From Diphasiastrum complanatum (taxonomy: Eukaryota > Streptophyta > Lycopodiopsida > Lycopodiales > Lycopodiaceae), in NCBI GenBank assembly GCA_029204225.1, contig CM055113.1:25583462-25647461 (forward strand): a stretch of DNA of 64,000 bases, given 5' to 3'. Below the pieces are notes generated by a model, which saw only the letters and a program-made list of their open reading frames with translations, ran no database searches and was not told the origin of the DNA. The first letter of the stretch is position 1, and each line of letters starts with the position of its first letter. The position numbers and the translations under genes are program-made. Below, in pieces: positions 34,677-45,794 of the stretch.

Positions 34677-35824
34677 GCGATAAGAGGGCGCTTGAGATCG
34701 ATTGGGAAGCTATCTCTTCCACTTATGAAGCTGCTTTTTCTAGTGGTACAAAGTCTGAAAAGTCAAAGATTGTAGATATAGATACTTTTTTTTTATATGA
34801 GCGTTAACTTAGATGATTGTTTAGATTTTGATCCTGCTCGAAATAGGGCATCGTTTATAGGCCCTAAAACATCCACTACCCTTTCTCCTTCTGATAAATC
34901 TTTCATCACTTTGTCTACTTATATTATAGATAATAATTTTTTTTTGACAATATTCGATATATCAGATCTTTTCTATTTCACTGAAGCTGAGATTCTTTAC
35001 ATTTTGAGCAAAGAGCTTGATGAATTTTCGGATATAATTGATTTTGATGCTGATGATCTTCTCCCTTGTGTTGACAATGTACATAATGATAAGTTTTATT
35101 CAGGAAAAGATTGCTTGAAAATGGTTGTGGAGAAAATGCGCAACGAAGTAGATGATCTACCTTCTGAGGAGGAATTTCTCAGAATCCAAAGTCAACTTGG
35201 TTTTCCACAACCAATTGTCTATTCACCAACAATATTGACATCAAAAGGTGGATATAATATTGATGGAGAGACAGTAATCAGGGAAGACAAAGGTAAATGC
35301 GTAAGTTTTTGTATCTTATCATGTACTAGTAGATTTGTTATGTCAGATTATATACTAGAGCTTACTTTGTTTTTTATCATTTTAGGAAACAATTTTCCTT
35401 GATGATTTCGTAATTCGTCGAGGGGGGCAGAGATCTTCTATTGGAGAATGTTCAAGAGATCATGCACTTGGGGCACTATCTGAAGTTCTTCAAGAATAAT
35501 GAGATAAGTGTTTCCCATTCAAAGTTTCATCAACATGGTGAGACTATGATTATGGCAATCAAGGCACTGTCTCATTTTCTTGGAGGACATAATTTCAATA
35601 AGGTGCATAAAATAATTTTTGTAAAGAAAACCATTGCGGTTGAAATTTTTAGCATATGGACAGTGAATTCCATGCTCAAATCATCTCATTTTGCATTATA
35701 TACTGCTTACGTCGATCTGAGTAAGCATGAAAACTATGAGCTGTTGGATCCATACGAAAGAAGAAAATTGTTGCATGATTCTAAGTTGCAACTTTCATTG
35801 GAGAAAGTATCGGAAGCAGAGTAG
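34677..35824 (+). pseudogene. Unknown element gene, divergent from H3-Ulp1
   Basis: Starts head to head with copy B's H3-Ulp1 gene. The first frame reads ALEIDWEAISSTYEAAFSSG, shifts in an 8-9 T run near 34788, and continues 34797-35302 as an acidic, Ser/Asp-rich protein (DFSDIIDFDADDLLPC is typical in character; DGETVIREDKGKC at the end). A GTAAGT donor at about 35300 and a TTTTAG acceptor at about 35385 lead to ETIFLDDFVIRRGGQRSS. A further frame (35441-35824) contains GETMIMAIKALSHFLGGHN and LDPYERRKLLHDS. I recognise no family. Intron signals and gene-like composition argue that it is real, although frame-broken. Confidence 0.4.
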
Positions 35825-35884
35825 ATACTACTGAATTGTACTTTGTAAATATTTTTATTTAATATACAAAATTTTACTGTGTGT

Positions 35885-36602
35885 CTATTGCCTATTGGCT
35901 TGTATAGATTTGCATGCTTTTTGAAATTTTTTATAATCTGTCAATTTTGTATTATGACGAATTTGGATTCTTCTGTAAAACCATTCAAAAAGTTGCAGTA
36001 TATTGCTGTTTTTTGTGCTAGTCCCGCCATGTTGTGTACTTTTATGAAATGTCACTCTTGCTTGCCAATGAGATTTTTCCATTCCTTGCGATGACCATAT
36101 GCTAAGACTTCCACTATTTCTTGCAAAGAATGTCGAATGATGTTGTAGTATGTGCTGCATGTCATGAAAACATAATCTAAATCAGTACCAAAAGTATCTA
36201 ATTTAATTGCACATATTTGTCTATCGTAGTGTAACATTGAAATCTTACCATATAATGTGTTATATGATAAACACCCCATGCACTTTGAACTACATCCAAA
36301 AATTCACTGGTTGTTTTCTGTATCATTTGTACATCAGTATTTGAAAATTTATTTTTTCTCAAATATTTCACCATGTTGTCTAATTTTTTTTAAACTTCTA
36401 CTTTGTGTATACGAGTAGGACTAATGCTTTTTCTTTTGATTAGATCTTTTAATTTAATCAGATCCCTGGTTTGATCACATAAAAGAATCAACGAAGGATA
36501 CATAAAGATATACAGAGATAGATAGAACTGTAAGTTTTTGACATAGCGATCAATAGTAGCTAGTCGCATTACTCGTGAGAGAGAACATCTCTCTTGTGCC
36601 AA
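35885..36602 (-). pseudogene. Unknown helical element gene
   Basis: Minus strand from 36602: MAQERCSLSRVMRLATIDRY, then helical segments (RDLIKLKDLIKRKS), a frame break in an A-run near 36390, KKLDNMVKYLRKNKFSNTD, TSEFLDVVQSAWGVYHI, another frame with YYNIIRHSLQEIVEVLAYG, then weak sequence. It converges on the preceding gene. No family recognised; helix-rich throughout. Confidence 0.35.
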
Positions 36603-37189
36603 CGTGCTGATCTGGAAAACAGATAGTGCTCAAGAAAATGTTGTATATTCGGTTCTTATAATAGAAGCAATTTTTGCAATACTCTCTTCTGTAATGTGTA
36701 AATGTTTGAATGCATGTTAGTAGTAGCTATCTTTCTGTTGTTGTTTTACTCAACATTATCTACTGTGTACAAGTTTAATTTTTACAATAGATCTGCAGTA
36801 GCGATCTGAGGCCTGGAAGAGAATCAGACCGCAGTTAGTAGCAATAGCTACTCCTGTCAAGTCGGCTCTATTCGGCCTTCATCCTTTGGGAATTTCTTTA
36901 TTAGTGCTATCAAAGCGTTCTGACGTTGATAAAAAAATTTTTATCAGTGGTATCAGAGCGTCTTGACATTTTCGAGATTCCATCAAGTTGGTCGAGGCAC
37001 TAGTAGTGCACTATGACACCTTAGTGGACACCTCAGCAGTCTATCTGGGCCATGTCATCTAGTTTCCCAATGGTAGACTCATACAAATCCACCATCATGA
37101 GTTTAGGCGTACAACCATGAAATATGACCTTATGCACATTAAGGCCCCAATTCCCTTATAGTCACAATCAACTACCCGAGACCAGTCGT
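36603..37189. other. Retroelement junction with + strand primer site
   Basis: No ORF. TGGTATCAGAGC at 36948-36959 is an exact tRNA-iMet primer site on the plus strand. A near-copy of the same phrase (GCTATCAAAGCGTTCTGACG) lies about 43 bp before it. This belongs to an LTR element other than the minus-strand chromovirus on the right. Confidence 0.6.
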
Positions 37190-40100
37190 GGGCATGACAT
37201 TCTTCCTCTCTTATTCAAGTTTTGTCCTCAGAACTTAAAACTGGGAAGTTTCTTCTTAAGCTCCCTTCTTGTTCCTAGGAATCATCACCGTCTATGTGTC
37301 CCTTCCATCGAACCAGATGCTCGATAGCTATACGATTTCTCAATCGTTTAGTTCTTGTACCCAAGATCTTTTCGGGTTCAAGTCAAGACACACCCGATGA
37401 TTCATCCAACAGATCCAATTGGTCTCCAGAACCAAGATGCTCACCTTCATGTAGACTCTTCTTGAGTCGGCTTACGTGAAAAATTGGGTGCACTTGAGTT
37501 CCTTCCGGGAGGATATGATCTTTTTCAAGATCTGATACGGTCCTCTATACCTAGGGGACAATTTATAATGCTTGTCGGTACTCATTACACTAGAATCCTT
37601 CGAGATTCTCAAATACACCCAATCCCCCACTTGAAAGTCTCGTAGTGATCTTTTCATATTTGCATAATGTCGGTCCAGCCTATCTTGGGCACACTGGACA
37701 TTTTCATGTGCAATGCGTAGCATTTTGTGCATATCATATAGGAAATCTGCTACCTTTTGAAACTTGATCGTCAGAGTCTCTACTGCAATGGGTGACCTAG
37801 GCTCAAAACCATACATAAGCATAAACGGGCTATAACCGGTAGCCGAATGCTTACTATTATTATAGGAAAGCTCGATTCAATGGAAGATACTTCTCCCAAT
37901 CAGATTGTCATTGGAAAACATATGCTCATAGCATTTGTTCCATCGCCTAATTTGTTCTTTCCATCTGTCCATCCATCTTAGGATGATCAAACGAACTTAA
38001 GCTCAAAGTCGTCTCTAGTTTAGCAAACATGGCCGACCAAAAGTGACCTGTGAACTTCGGATCGCGATCACGATCGCTCACAATATCACTCAATTATCCA
38101 TAAAGTGTAAATAGATGCTCTACAAATGTCTGAGCTAAATCAAAAGCCTTCACGGTGGTCTTTACTAGAATAAATGTAGCCAATTTGGTAAGACGGTCGA
38201 CCACAAGCCAAATTACATCATGCTGTTTATTTGTCCACGGTAACCCAACCACGAAATCCATGGAAATACTATCCCATCTCTTATCGGGGATATCCAGTGA
38301 ATGCAACAATCCACCAGCCTTAAGGCGTTCAACCTTATTCAACTGGCATTGATCACACTTGACCACATAAGATTCTACAAAGGGCTTGAGTTTTGGCCAA
38401 TAAAAGTCCTTTCGTACCAAATCTAATGTACGATGTATGTCGGGATGTCCTACGCATAGTGAGTCATGACATTCATAAAGAATTTTATTTTTAACAACAT
38501 CCACATCAGGCATACAAACCTTCCTTTTCGTGAACAAAAGTCCATTACAGATAGAGAAGTCATCAGCACCCTTTTTATTATCCCCCCCAGATTGATCACC
38601 ATGAACATCAGTCTCGCTTGATGAAACTGTCAGAGCCCTATTCCAGATTGGTCTAAAATGTGGGTCTTTCTCATACAGACCTCTCAGAGAGAGATAAAAT
38701 CCTGTATTGATCTCAATGAAGGAAAGTTCGCTTACTTCACAAATTTCACTAAGTGCATCAACCACCTGATTATAGGTGCCTTTGATATATCACACTTATT
38801 ATCATACAGGTAATGTCTCCATGATTTCAATGCATGGATCACCACAAACAGTTCTTTTTCTTGCGTGGTATATTTGACCTGCGCATGGATTAGTTTTTTG
38901 CTTTCAAAGGCAACGGGTTGGCCCTCTTGTAAGAGAACAACTCTAATAGCCGTATCACTCATGTCAATGTTAGTGACGACAAATCTGGATCTGCTATCCT
39001 CAAGACTGTTGGAGGGTTTGTGGATCCCAAGGCAATCCTAACCCTAGTTAATAAGTGAGAGGGATTTGGCACCCTGCGTGTGTAAGTCCAACCCAATGAT
39101 CACATAGAGATTTGATTAATTAGAAAGTTAATAAAAGGACTTTAGGTCTTTTTGCGAGACTTTTAATGTCGCAGGGCCTAAATGTCAAGTTAGTGAATAA
39201 AGTTGGGTTCGTTCCAATTTAGATAGTTCCCACTGTTTTTTAAATTTGAATAGTTAGGGAGTCAAAAATGGACCAATAGGATTCAGAGGCCAGGGTCCTC
39301 CTCTCTACTATAAAAAGGGACCAACTCGAGTCTTCATCTCAATAAAGCAGATTGGTTCTCTTGTGAAATGGATTTATGAATGTCCTTGCTCTCTATCACT
39401 TTTCTTTCATCTCTCATGCTTTTATTGTGTTTTGCTAATTGTTGAATTTGATTGTTATTGGGATTGCATGTTTTTATACTTTTTATGAGAGAGAAAGGGA
39501 GAGAGAGAAAGTGTAAGTTATCTTCATTGTGGATCTAGTGTTAATGGATGTAGTGTTAATGCTTAGGGTTAGTGGATGGTAGAGTTAGATGTGAGTCTTC
39601 CATTCATGCTGAAATCTGAACTATGCTATCGCTCTCATGGAAACGAATCTACGCGTGACAACTAAATTCATCTCCTCGATGCTAGATTGATTAGATCTTG
39701 GGTTGAGGATAGGCAAGGAAAGAAACCCACTACAAAGACTAGAGTTGAGACAATTAGAAGCTTGAGTTTTCGAAAACTCTCATCTAACTTCTCATTCCAC
39801 CTTATAGGAGGACTTGGCCTACCTTTGCAGCTTTTCACTCCTTTCAACATATTGTTGAGAGGCATAGAAATCTTTGAGTACTCCTCTACAAATCTACAAA
39901 AAAACGTAGTGAAACCTAAAAATGACTTAAGTTCACAAACCGTTTGAGGAACTGACCATTCCACTACCGTCTTCACATTTTCCTCATCAATCTTGATCCC
40001 GACAGAGGTGATCTTATGACCAAGGTAAAGTTCTTTTTTAATTTGCACTTTGATTCCTTTGCATAAAGCTTCTCTTGACTTCAGGTACCTAATACAGTAC

Positions 40101-40590
40101 AGAGATGCTTAGCATGCTCTTTGAGTGTTCTACTATAGATCAAAATATCGTCCATAAACACTACCACAAACTACAAAATAAATCGTTCATTTGTTGGAAA
40201 GTTGTCGGAGCATTGGTTAAACCAAAGGGCAAAACTAAAAACTCGTAGTGGCCAAACCTGGTCTTAAAACTGGTCTTAGATACATCTATGGATGTATTCT
40301 GATCTGATGATATCTCGTACGTAGATCAATTTTCATGAAGTATTTAGTTCCATTTAACCGATCTATGAGATCATCCATCTTGGGCAACAGGTATTTATTT
40401 TTTTATAGTAAAGACCCTTGTAATCTACACATAATCGAAAACCCCCCATCTTTCTTACTCTTAAGAAGGATAGGTGCTCCCCATGGAGACTTACTTGGTC
40501 TGATGTGCCCCATCTTAAGATATTCCTCGATTTGCCTAGCCACTTCATCCTCTTCCTTTTGACTAAACCTATAAGGTTGTCTGAAGATAG
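37190..40590 (-). pseudogene. pol: Ty3/gypsy chromovirus pol
   Basis: From right to left: RT ([16 protein letters not shown] near 40440, [19 protein letters not shown] near 40350, and the catalytic FMDD box at 40147-40158). Then the connection region (YLGHKITSVGIKIDEENV, ELKSFLGFTTFFCRF), RNase H (VVLLQEGQPVAFESKKL, YTTQEKELFVVIHALKSWRH) interrupted by a solo LTR, integrase HHCC finger (HPDIHRTLDLVRKDFYWP, CDQCQLNK) and core (WDSISMDFVVGLPW), then VGDWVYLRISKDSS and SPRYRGPYQILK. Last is a chromodomain-like end (AIEHLVRWKGHIDGDDS, about 37335-37285). Several stops and frame changes mean it is dead. The chromodomain marks the chromovirus lineage, which directs integration to particular chromatin. 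Confidence 0.85.
39007..39734 (+). mobile_element. Solo LTR inserted in chromovirus RNase H
   Basis: 728 bp with ends TGTTGG and CTACA, flanked by AAGAC on both sides (39002-39006 and 39735-39739). Removing the unit and one AAGAC joins the RNase H frame as TLVLRIADPDL, the expected gypsy motif. Plus-strand promoter and end signals are present: TATAAAAAGG near 39311 and AATAAA near 39343. No internal coding sequence or primer site remains, so it is a solo LTR left by recombination. Confidence 0.92.
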
Positions 40591-41300
40591 GACGACTATC
40601 GGGTGTCTTTTTCTATGACCTCCTTTGGATGATAGATCACATATATCCTTGGTTACCAGTCTTTTCCTCTTGTTGCTCCGGACCATTCTGTTGAGCACAT
40701 CCATGTCTTTAACAAGAGACAAATATGAGATACACATGGACTGAAATGCAGTTTTTATCTCATCATTACTAGTTGCATAATGATGCAAAGAAGATTTCAA
40801 CCTTGTGATCTCTTTCTTGAGCATCTCATTTTCATCCAACCAAGTTTTCAACTTTGTAGATTTTTCTTCGCACTCCCTTGATATTTTTCTTGATTTCTCT
40901 TCCAAATAATGTATCCTTTGCATTGAATGTGCATTCCCATAGAGCATCAAAATCTCACAGTAACCCAAAAGGCCATTTTTGCCATGACACATAGATTATT
41001 AACTGACTTACCGAATGAAAATCTAGATGTTGCAATGAACATGGATCAATAGGATACAATGTTCCCGATGACCACAAATCTACATGTTTTAGCTTTTCCT
41101 CCTTGTATCGGACCATATCAGACGTTGACAATTTGGGTTGCTTTGAATTTCTCGTCCTGAGCGGTGCATATTCTGGTGACAGATCCACATGAAGATGATA
41201 AAGCTTTGTCATCAGTATAGTAGTATAGTAACAAACAACACAATGACAATAACAAAGCTGGAATGGCGCTAACCCTGCTGGAGATAGAGATGGCGCTAAA
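40591..41300 (-). other. Coiled-coil ORF region upstream of chromovirus RT
   Basis: The minus-strand frame at 40992-40600 reads HYLEEKSRKISRECEEKS, KTWLDENEMLKKEITRLKSS, a clear coiled-coil pattern, then LNRMVRSNKRKRL, and runs on into the RT in the same open frame. A further frame (41212-41000) has PEYAPLRTRNSKQPKLSTSD and ends near a GTAAGT. Normal chromovirus gag and protease motifs are not seen here. It could be a captured host fragment or an unrelated sequence joined to RT. Confidence 0.4.
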
Positions 41301-41583
41301 CACTTGTTTGACCCTAGAGATAGAGATGGCGTAGACTTTGTTTCAGAGATGTCACTCCTAATTCAAATGCAGCGGAAGTTGGAGCGATCAGTGGTTGAGG
41401 ATTGGAAGCACATCATTCACCAACAAATTACTAAAAAGAAGAATTCATTACAAATGCACAAATAAACGAAACAATAGTGTAGACAGAATTTGCACTCTGA
41501 TTGATTGAACAAAAATTTGCACTCTATACTTCATACAATTCATCCACAAACAGTTTTATATATGGACATGTGTGTGTGTGTGT

Positions 41584-41635
<52 letters not shown>

Positions 41636-42058
41636 CCCTCACCCCATCCCCCTCCTTTTTTTTCACCTGTGCTTTTTTTGGCCCATGGATAAAAGCTTGT
41701 GGATAATGATTTAGGAGTTAAAGCTAGTGAGTTTGGGCTTGTGGTTAAACATTCCTGAAAACGAGCCAAGATAGAAATTTGAAGGATTGAAAAAAAAAAA
41801 AAGCAGTTTAAGGTAGTCAAGAAAAAAAATTTGGTTCATGGTTTATGGGTAAAACTTTGGTAATTTAAAATAATAAGAAAGCCATGTAATAAAGATTATT
41901 GGCTAAAGTTTAAAGCACATTGAAGTGTGTGAAGAAAATAAAACCTTAACTTCAAGCTTCAAATATTTGAATTTAGAGGAAGATATTTGAAATTAGTGGG
42001 TGGGAGGGAGGGTGGAGAATCTTTTTGGGGCCCACCCCTCAATGCACATAATGTGCAA
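41301..42058. other. Spacer with microsatellite
   Basis: No gene. A (GT)n-CGC-(AC)n inverted microsatellite occupies 41569-41634; open frames across it are artefacts. Confidence 0.6.
41569..41634. repeat. (TG)n-(CA)n inverted microsatellite
   Basis: About eight TG units meet about 24 CA units at a GCGC centre (41584-41587). Alternating purine-pyrimidine with inverted symmetry. Confidence 0.95.
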
Positions 42059-42089
42059 ATGTATGGGGATATGCACTTTCCCCATACAT
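42059..42089. repeat. Short perfect hairpin
   Basis: Arms ATGTATGGGGA (42059-42069) and TCCCCATACAT (42079-42089) with a 9-base loop. An (AC)n run follows at 42204-42236. Confidence 0.8.
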
Positions 42090-42197
42090 GCATCCTCCTC
42101 CCTTCACTTTTTGGTTAGAAAAGGTGTATGCATGGGTGGGGGAGAGGAGGATGCATGTGCGTCCATACACATGCGCACCACATGTGCACAAATAGTT

Positions 42198-42239
<42 letters not shown>

Positions 42240-42330
42240 TTGTTTATGCTTTCTCTCTCTAATCATTCTCTCACTAACTTTGGATTTCTTATACGGCCCT
42301 TTTTGACTTGAGATTTCCCCTAATGTTATT

Positions 42331-42770
42331 GCTACACTGAGGGAGATGCATTGGAAGGTTGTGAAGCGGATTCTTCACTATGTTAGAGGTACAACTACTT
42401 ATGGTTTGTTGGATGATGGGCAATATGCTTTGCCAGTATTATGAGATATGTTGGTTTAGATTGGGCAGGTTGTATTTTTTACAGAGGATCCACCACAAGT
42501 TATATTTCCAACTTTGGTGCATTTTCTTGGTCACGTAAGAAACAGGAAACAGTTCCACCACAAAGCACTATGCTCAGCCACCAAGGAGGCAAACTAGTTG
42601 AGGATAATGTTGGAAGATATTGCATTTTGCAATGTAAGCCCACCATGATCATGTGTAATAGTCATAACACCATTCAACTAGCTAAAAATCTTATATTTCA
42701 TACATGTATGAAGCACATAGAAATTAAGTATCATTTCATTAGAGAAAAGTTGCTCTCTAAGGGATAGCAA
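42331..42770 (+). pseudogene. Copia RNase H fragment
   Basis: Order fits copia RNase H: HWKVVKRILHYVRGTT, LDWAGCIFYRGSTTSYIS, FSWSRKKQETV, then MIMCNSHNTIQLAKNLIFH and HIEIKYHFIREKL. Stops and a frame change break it (for example near 42440), and there is no RT before it. The strand is opposite to the gag fragment that follows. Confidence 0.8.
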
Positions 42771-43109
42771 GGAAGTGTGTTTCTATTCTACCTTACTTAT
42801 CTTACTTCATGTTTGGGCAATTTCATGTTACTGTGTAAAAATTGCCAAGTTTTGGTGAAACTAGATTTATTGCTCTACATCCTCAGGATCTTCAAGATGG
42901 ACAAGTATTCTTTGCTAGACTTTAGATGGAAATGAATTAGAAAAAGCATCATTATGGCATGTATTCACTCATAGGTTTCAAATGTTTGAAGAACTCTTAT
43001 GGCAAGATGGCAATGGAGGCTCATTAATGGGAATTCATGTTGCAATAATCTCAAATCAAGAGCAATATGGAGAAAGCAAGCAAACACTCATTCACATTTG
43101 GTTCACCAT

Positions 43110-43989
43110 GAAGGCTTCCTACTCTTCGTCGTCTGTGACATTCTGCTTCGTGTTGACTACATGGGCTTGCTGATTTGGCTGTTTCTTCTTATCGTTGTTG
43201 AACTTGAAGATTCGACAGTCCTAGATTTTGTGGTTTGCCCTCTTGCAGTACTTGTAGAATAATCTCTTCTTGCTCTGAGCAGGTTGTTTATTCTGGATTT
43301 TCTATGACTGCTTCTGATTGTTGTCGAATTATCAGACAACTTTTTTCTTCTGTTCCTTCTTTGTGTTCTTCTTTAGAATAATGTTTGTTAGCCGGGAGGA
43401 CGAGGATGCTCCATTTCTTCTTGACTCCTCCTGAAGAAGCATAATTATGACTCTGGACAATGTTATATTTGTGTGTGTGGTAATCATCATCACCCAGTTT
43501 TCATATGAGGACGACAAACTTGACAGCAAGGTCATTACAACATCCGAGGTTTCGATCACTGAACCTTTTGCCACCATCTGCTCCATCAAACTCTTAAATT
43601 GATTAATGTGATTTTGAACAGAATCACCTTCTAACATTCAGAGAGAGAAGTCTTAGAACTTTCTCTTCAGATGCAGCTTCGAAGTGACATCTCTCACTTT
43701 GTCACAGTGTAATCAATATATCCCAAGCTTCTTTCGAGGATGTGACTTGTTTGATATGGCCAGTCTGTGTGTCAGAGTTGTTAAGGGTGATCAAGACAAA
43801 AGCCTTGCCATCCATGAGCTTCCACTTGGAAATGTCTTGCTCATCGACACTAGGAATTAGTTCGGTTCCATCGACTATTTACCAAAGTTCTTTGGCCATC
43901 AGTACTACTCTCATCTTGAATTTCCACAAGTGGTAATTCAAACCATCAAGTTTGTCTACCATTAGAGCAGACTGTGATTGCAAATCCAT
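43110..43989 (-). pseudogene. Copia gag relic (third family)
   Basis: Starts near 43989 with LDGLNYHLWKFKMRVVLM, then SKEAWDILI, NQFKSLMEQMV, LLSSLSSSYENWV and LLQEESRR. Near 43250 the zinc knuckle survives as YKYCKRANHKI with Cys-to-Tyr and a stop inside it. At least three frame or stop lesions. It differs from the two other gag families in this window. Confidence 0.75.
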
Positions 43990-44029
43990 CTGCAATTTTA
44001 GGATGAGTGTATGCAGATAGTGTGTCACA

Positions 44030-44169
44030 AGTGTGGGAATGCCCTAATGTGTGAAATTGATCTCCTAAGCAATGCTTTTGAAATTAGATTGACTATGGAT
44101 TGAAATCCAAGATCAATGTCAAATTTTTAGGCAAAGAGACAAATCTACATGCATACATTCATTCATGAA
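44030..44169 (-). repeat. LTR-like fragment of deleted copia family
   Basis: Partial likeness to 13463-13530 (TAGATTGA, ACATGCAT, ATTCA in the same order), at the 3' side of a related element. Boundaries are unresolved. Confidence 0.3.
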
Positions 44170-45407
44170 GATGGTTGCACCATGATGAAAATCAGAGGCT
44201 TCCATGCCTCATAAAGATCACAAAGATCATAGAGATCAAGATCAAAAGATGAGCAAAAGTGTTGATTATCTAGATTAAGCATACTAGCTTGACTAGTCCA
44301 CATACTATGAACTTTATCCATGATGGATCTAATGTTGAAATCAAATGAGATCTTGATTTTCTTGAGGCTAAATAATTCTCAAGGATGTAAGTGTCCTTAA
44401 AGGATTATTCACTTAATCTCAAGAGAAGTTTACAAGTTGCCTCAAACCATGTAAAAGCATGAATTTTTCAAACATCAAACTCATTCTTGCTCTTACAAGA
44501 TCCAAGAGCATACTTTTGATGACACAATATCTTGCTTTCAAAATGTTTTGGAAACATATCTAAGCCATAAATTACAAGAAATATGTCCATACAATAGGCA
44601 TCATCCAAAACTAGAACTGTCTTACTTGAAGTTTGAGATGCATAAATCCCAATAAGGCAAGATAGTACATCAAGTAATGAAAGAGAAGCATAAGTGAGAA
44701 TGTTGGAGTGGATACCACCTAAAACTTGCCTCTCTTTACCATAAAAAATGAGCCATAAAGACTCGGCCTTCCATCTTGAAGATCCCCTTGAATACATATT
44801 TTGAGGAGGCTCCCCCTCAAACCTCGACCCCATCACATCTTGATAGTCTTCAATAGATATGATTTGTGATGCGTCTTGAGATGCCTTGATCTTGGCCCCT
44901 TCCAAAGTTTAATGTTGATCTTCATAAAATATGACACCTTTATTCTAGATCATTTTTGAAATAAAGAGTATAAAGTTTTAAAAGCCTCCTTGGTTGATAA
45001 GCATATCCAACCATGATCCATGAGCTTGGATCATCCTTCCTCCTTGTTTCCAAGGGAATATGTGCAAAGCAAAATCTTTCAAGGACACTAAGGTGAACAA
45101 CCTTAGGCTTATTTTTGAATAATACTTCATATGGTGTATTTACTCCAAGAGCTCCATCACTTCTTAAAGCTTTGATCTTCAATGAGAATTCCATCTCAAC
45201 ATATGCTTTGAATAATAGGAAATAATCATGCACCATAAATCTTGAAGAAAGAAGATATATCCATGTGCATCTTGTGTGATCATCCTCCTTTGAAAGGTTG
45301 GATACATAAGCAACATCAAGAGATTTTGCACTCTCTCTTAGATCCAATTTGTAGATGCCTTCATATCTAGTTCCATGTGCAAGGATCTCATCATCCTTCT
45401 TGATCAC
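44170..45407 (-). pseudogene. Internally deleted copia pol with unknown 3' ORF (second copy)
   Basis: The integrase remnant (45407-44940) reads LDVAYVSNLSKEDDHTRCTW, LKIKALRSDGAL, NTPYEVLFKNKP and DPSSWIMVGY, with the same two internal losses as 14.3-15.6 kb: the HHCC finger and the catalytic core. The left part (44905-44170) again encodes the unfamiliar sequence: KIKASQDASQI, YASLSLLDVLSCLIGIYA, MDIFLVIYGLDMFPKHFESK, and near 44200 DLYEAWKP. Frame lesions separate the blocks. The integrase junctions keep the reading frame. RT and RNase H are absent. Confidence 0.7.
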
Positions 45408-45443
45408 ACAATTGTCACTATGGAATTGACATCAAGGCCACCA

Positions 45444-45754
45444 TCAAGTAATTGTCCAATATTTATAAGATCTTTTGTAAGCTTGGGAACAAAAAAAAAC
45501 CTTGTGAAGAGATAGAACATTTGATGATGCAAGTTTCATGGGAATAGTCCCTACTCCTTCAATTTTGCACTCTTGGTTACTTGCAATATATATGGACTTC
45601 TTGATTCCTTCATAAGGCATAATAGATGAGAAGGAATCCTTGGAGCTACACATATGAGATGATGCTCCACTATCAATATACCAAGATTCATCCTTCTTGA
45701 AGGTGGAAGACGAGAAGCTTGATGCCATGAGTGAGCATTCTCCATCACTTGCAA
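45444..45754 (-). pseudogene. Copia protease segment
   Basis: Contains the retroviral-type aspartic protease active site SWYIDSGASSHMCSS with intact DSG at about 45690. Then YIASNQECKIEGVGTIP and a VFF motif that ends in a frame change near 45500. It lies just past gag in another frame, so expression as one polyprotein is lost. Confidence 0.8.
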
Positions 45755-45794
45755 TTAAGTCTTCTTTGTCATGAGATATGTTGCTTTTCTTGAA

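Noticed and set aside
41501..41820. Open frames across the TG/CA microsatellite
   Set aside because: They consist of repeat translation with unrelated ends; no gene-like features.
44940..45407. The shared integrase deletions as retro-copied spliced introns
   Set aside because: Comparison with the undeleted copy at 58.5-59.1 kb shows no GT-AG at either pair of breakpoints; a deletion or template switch fits better.
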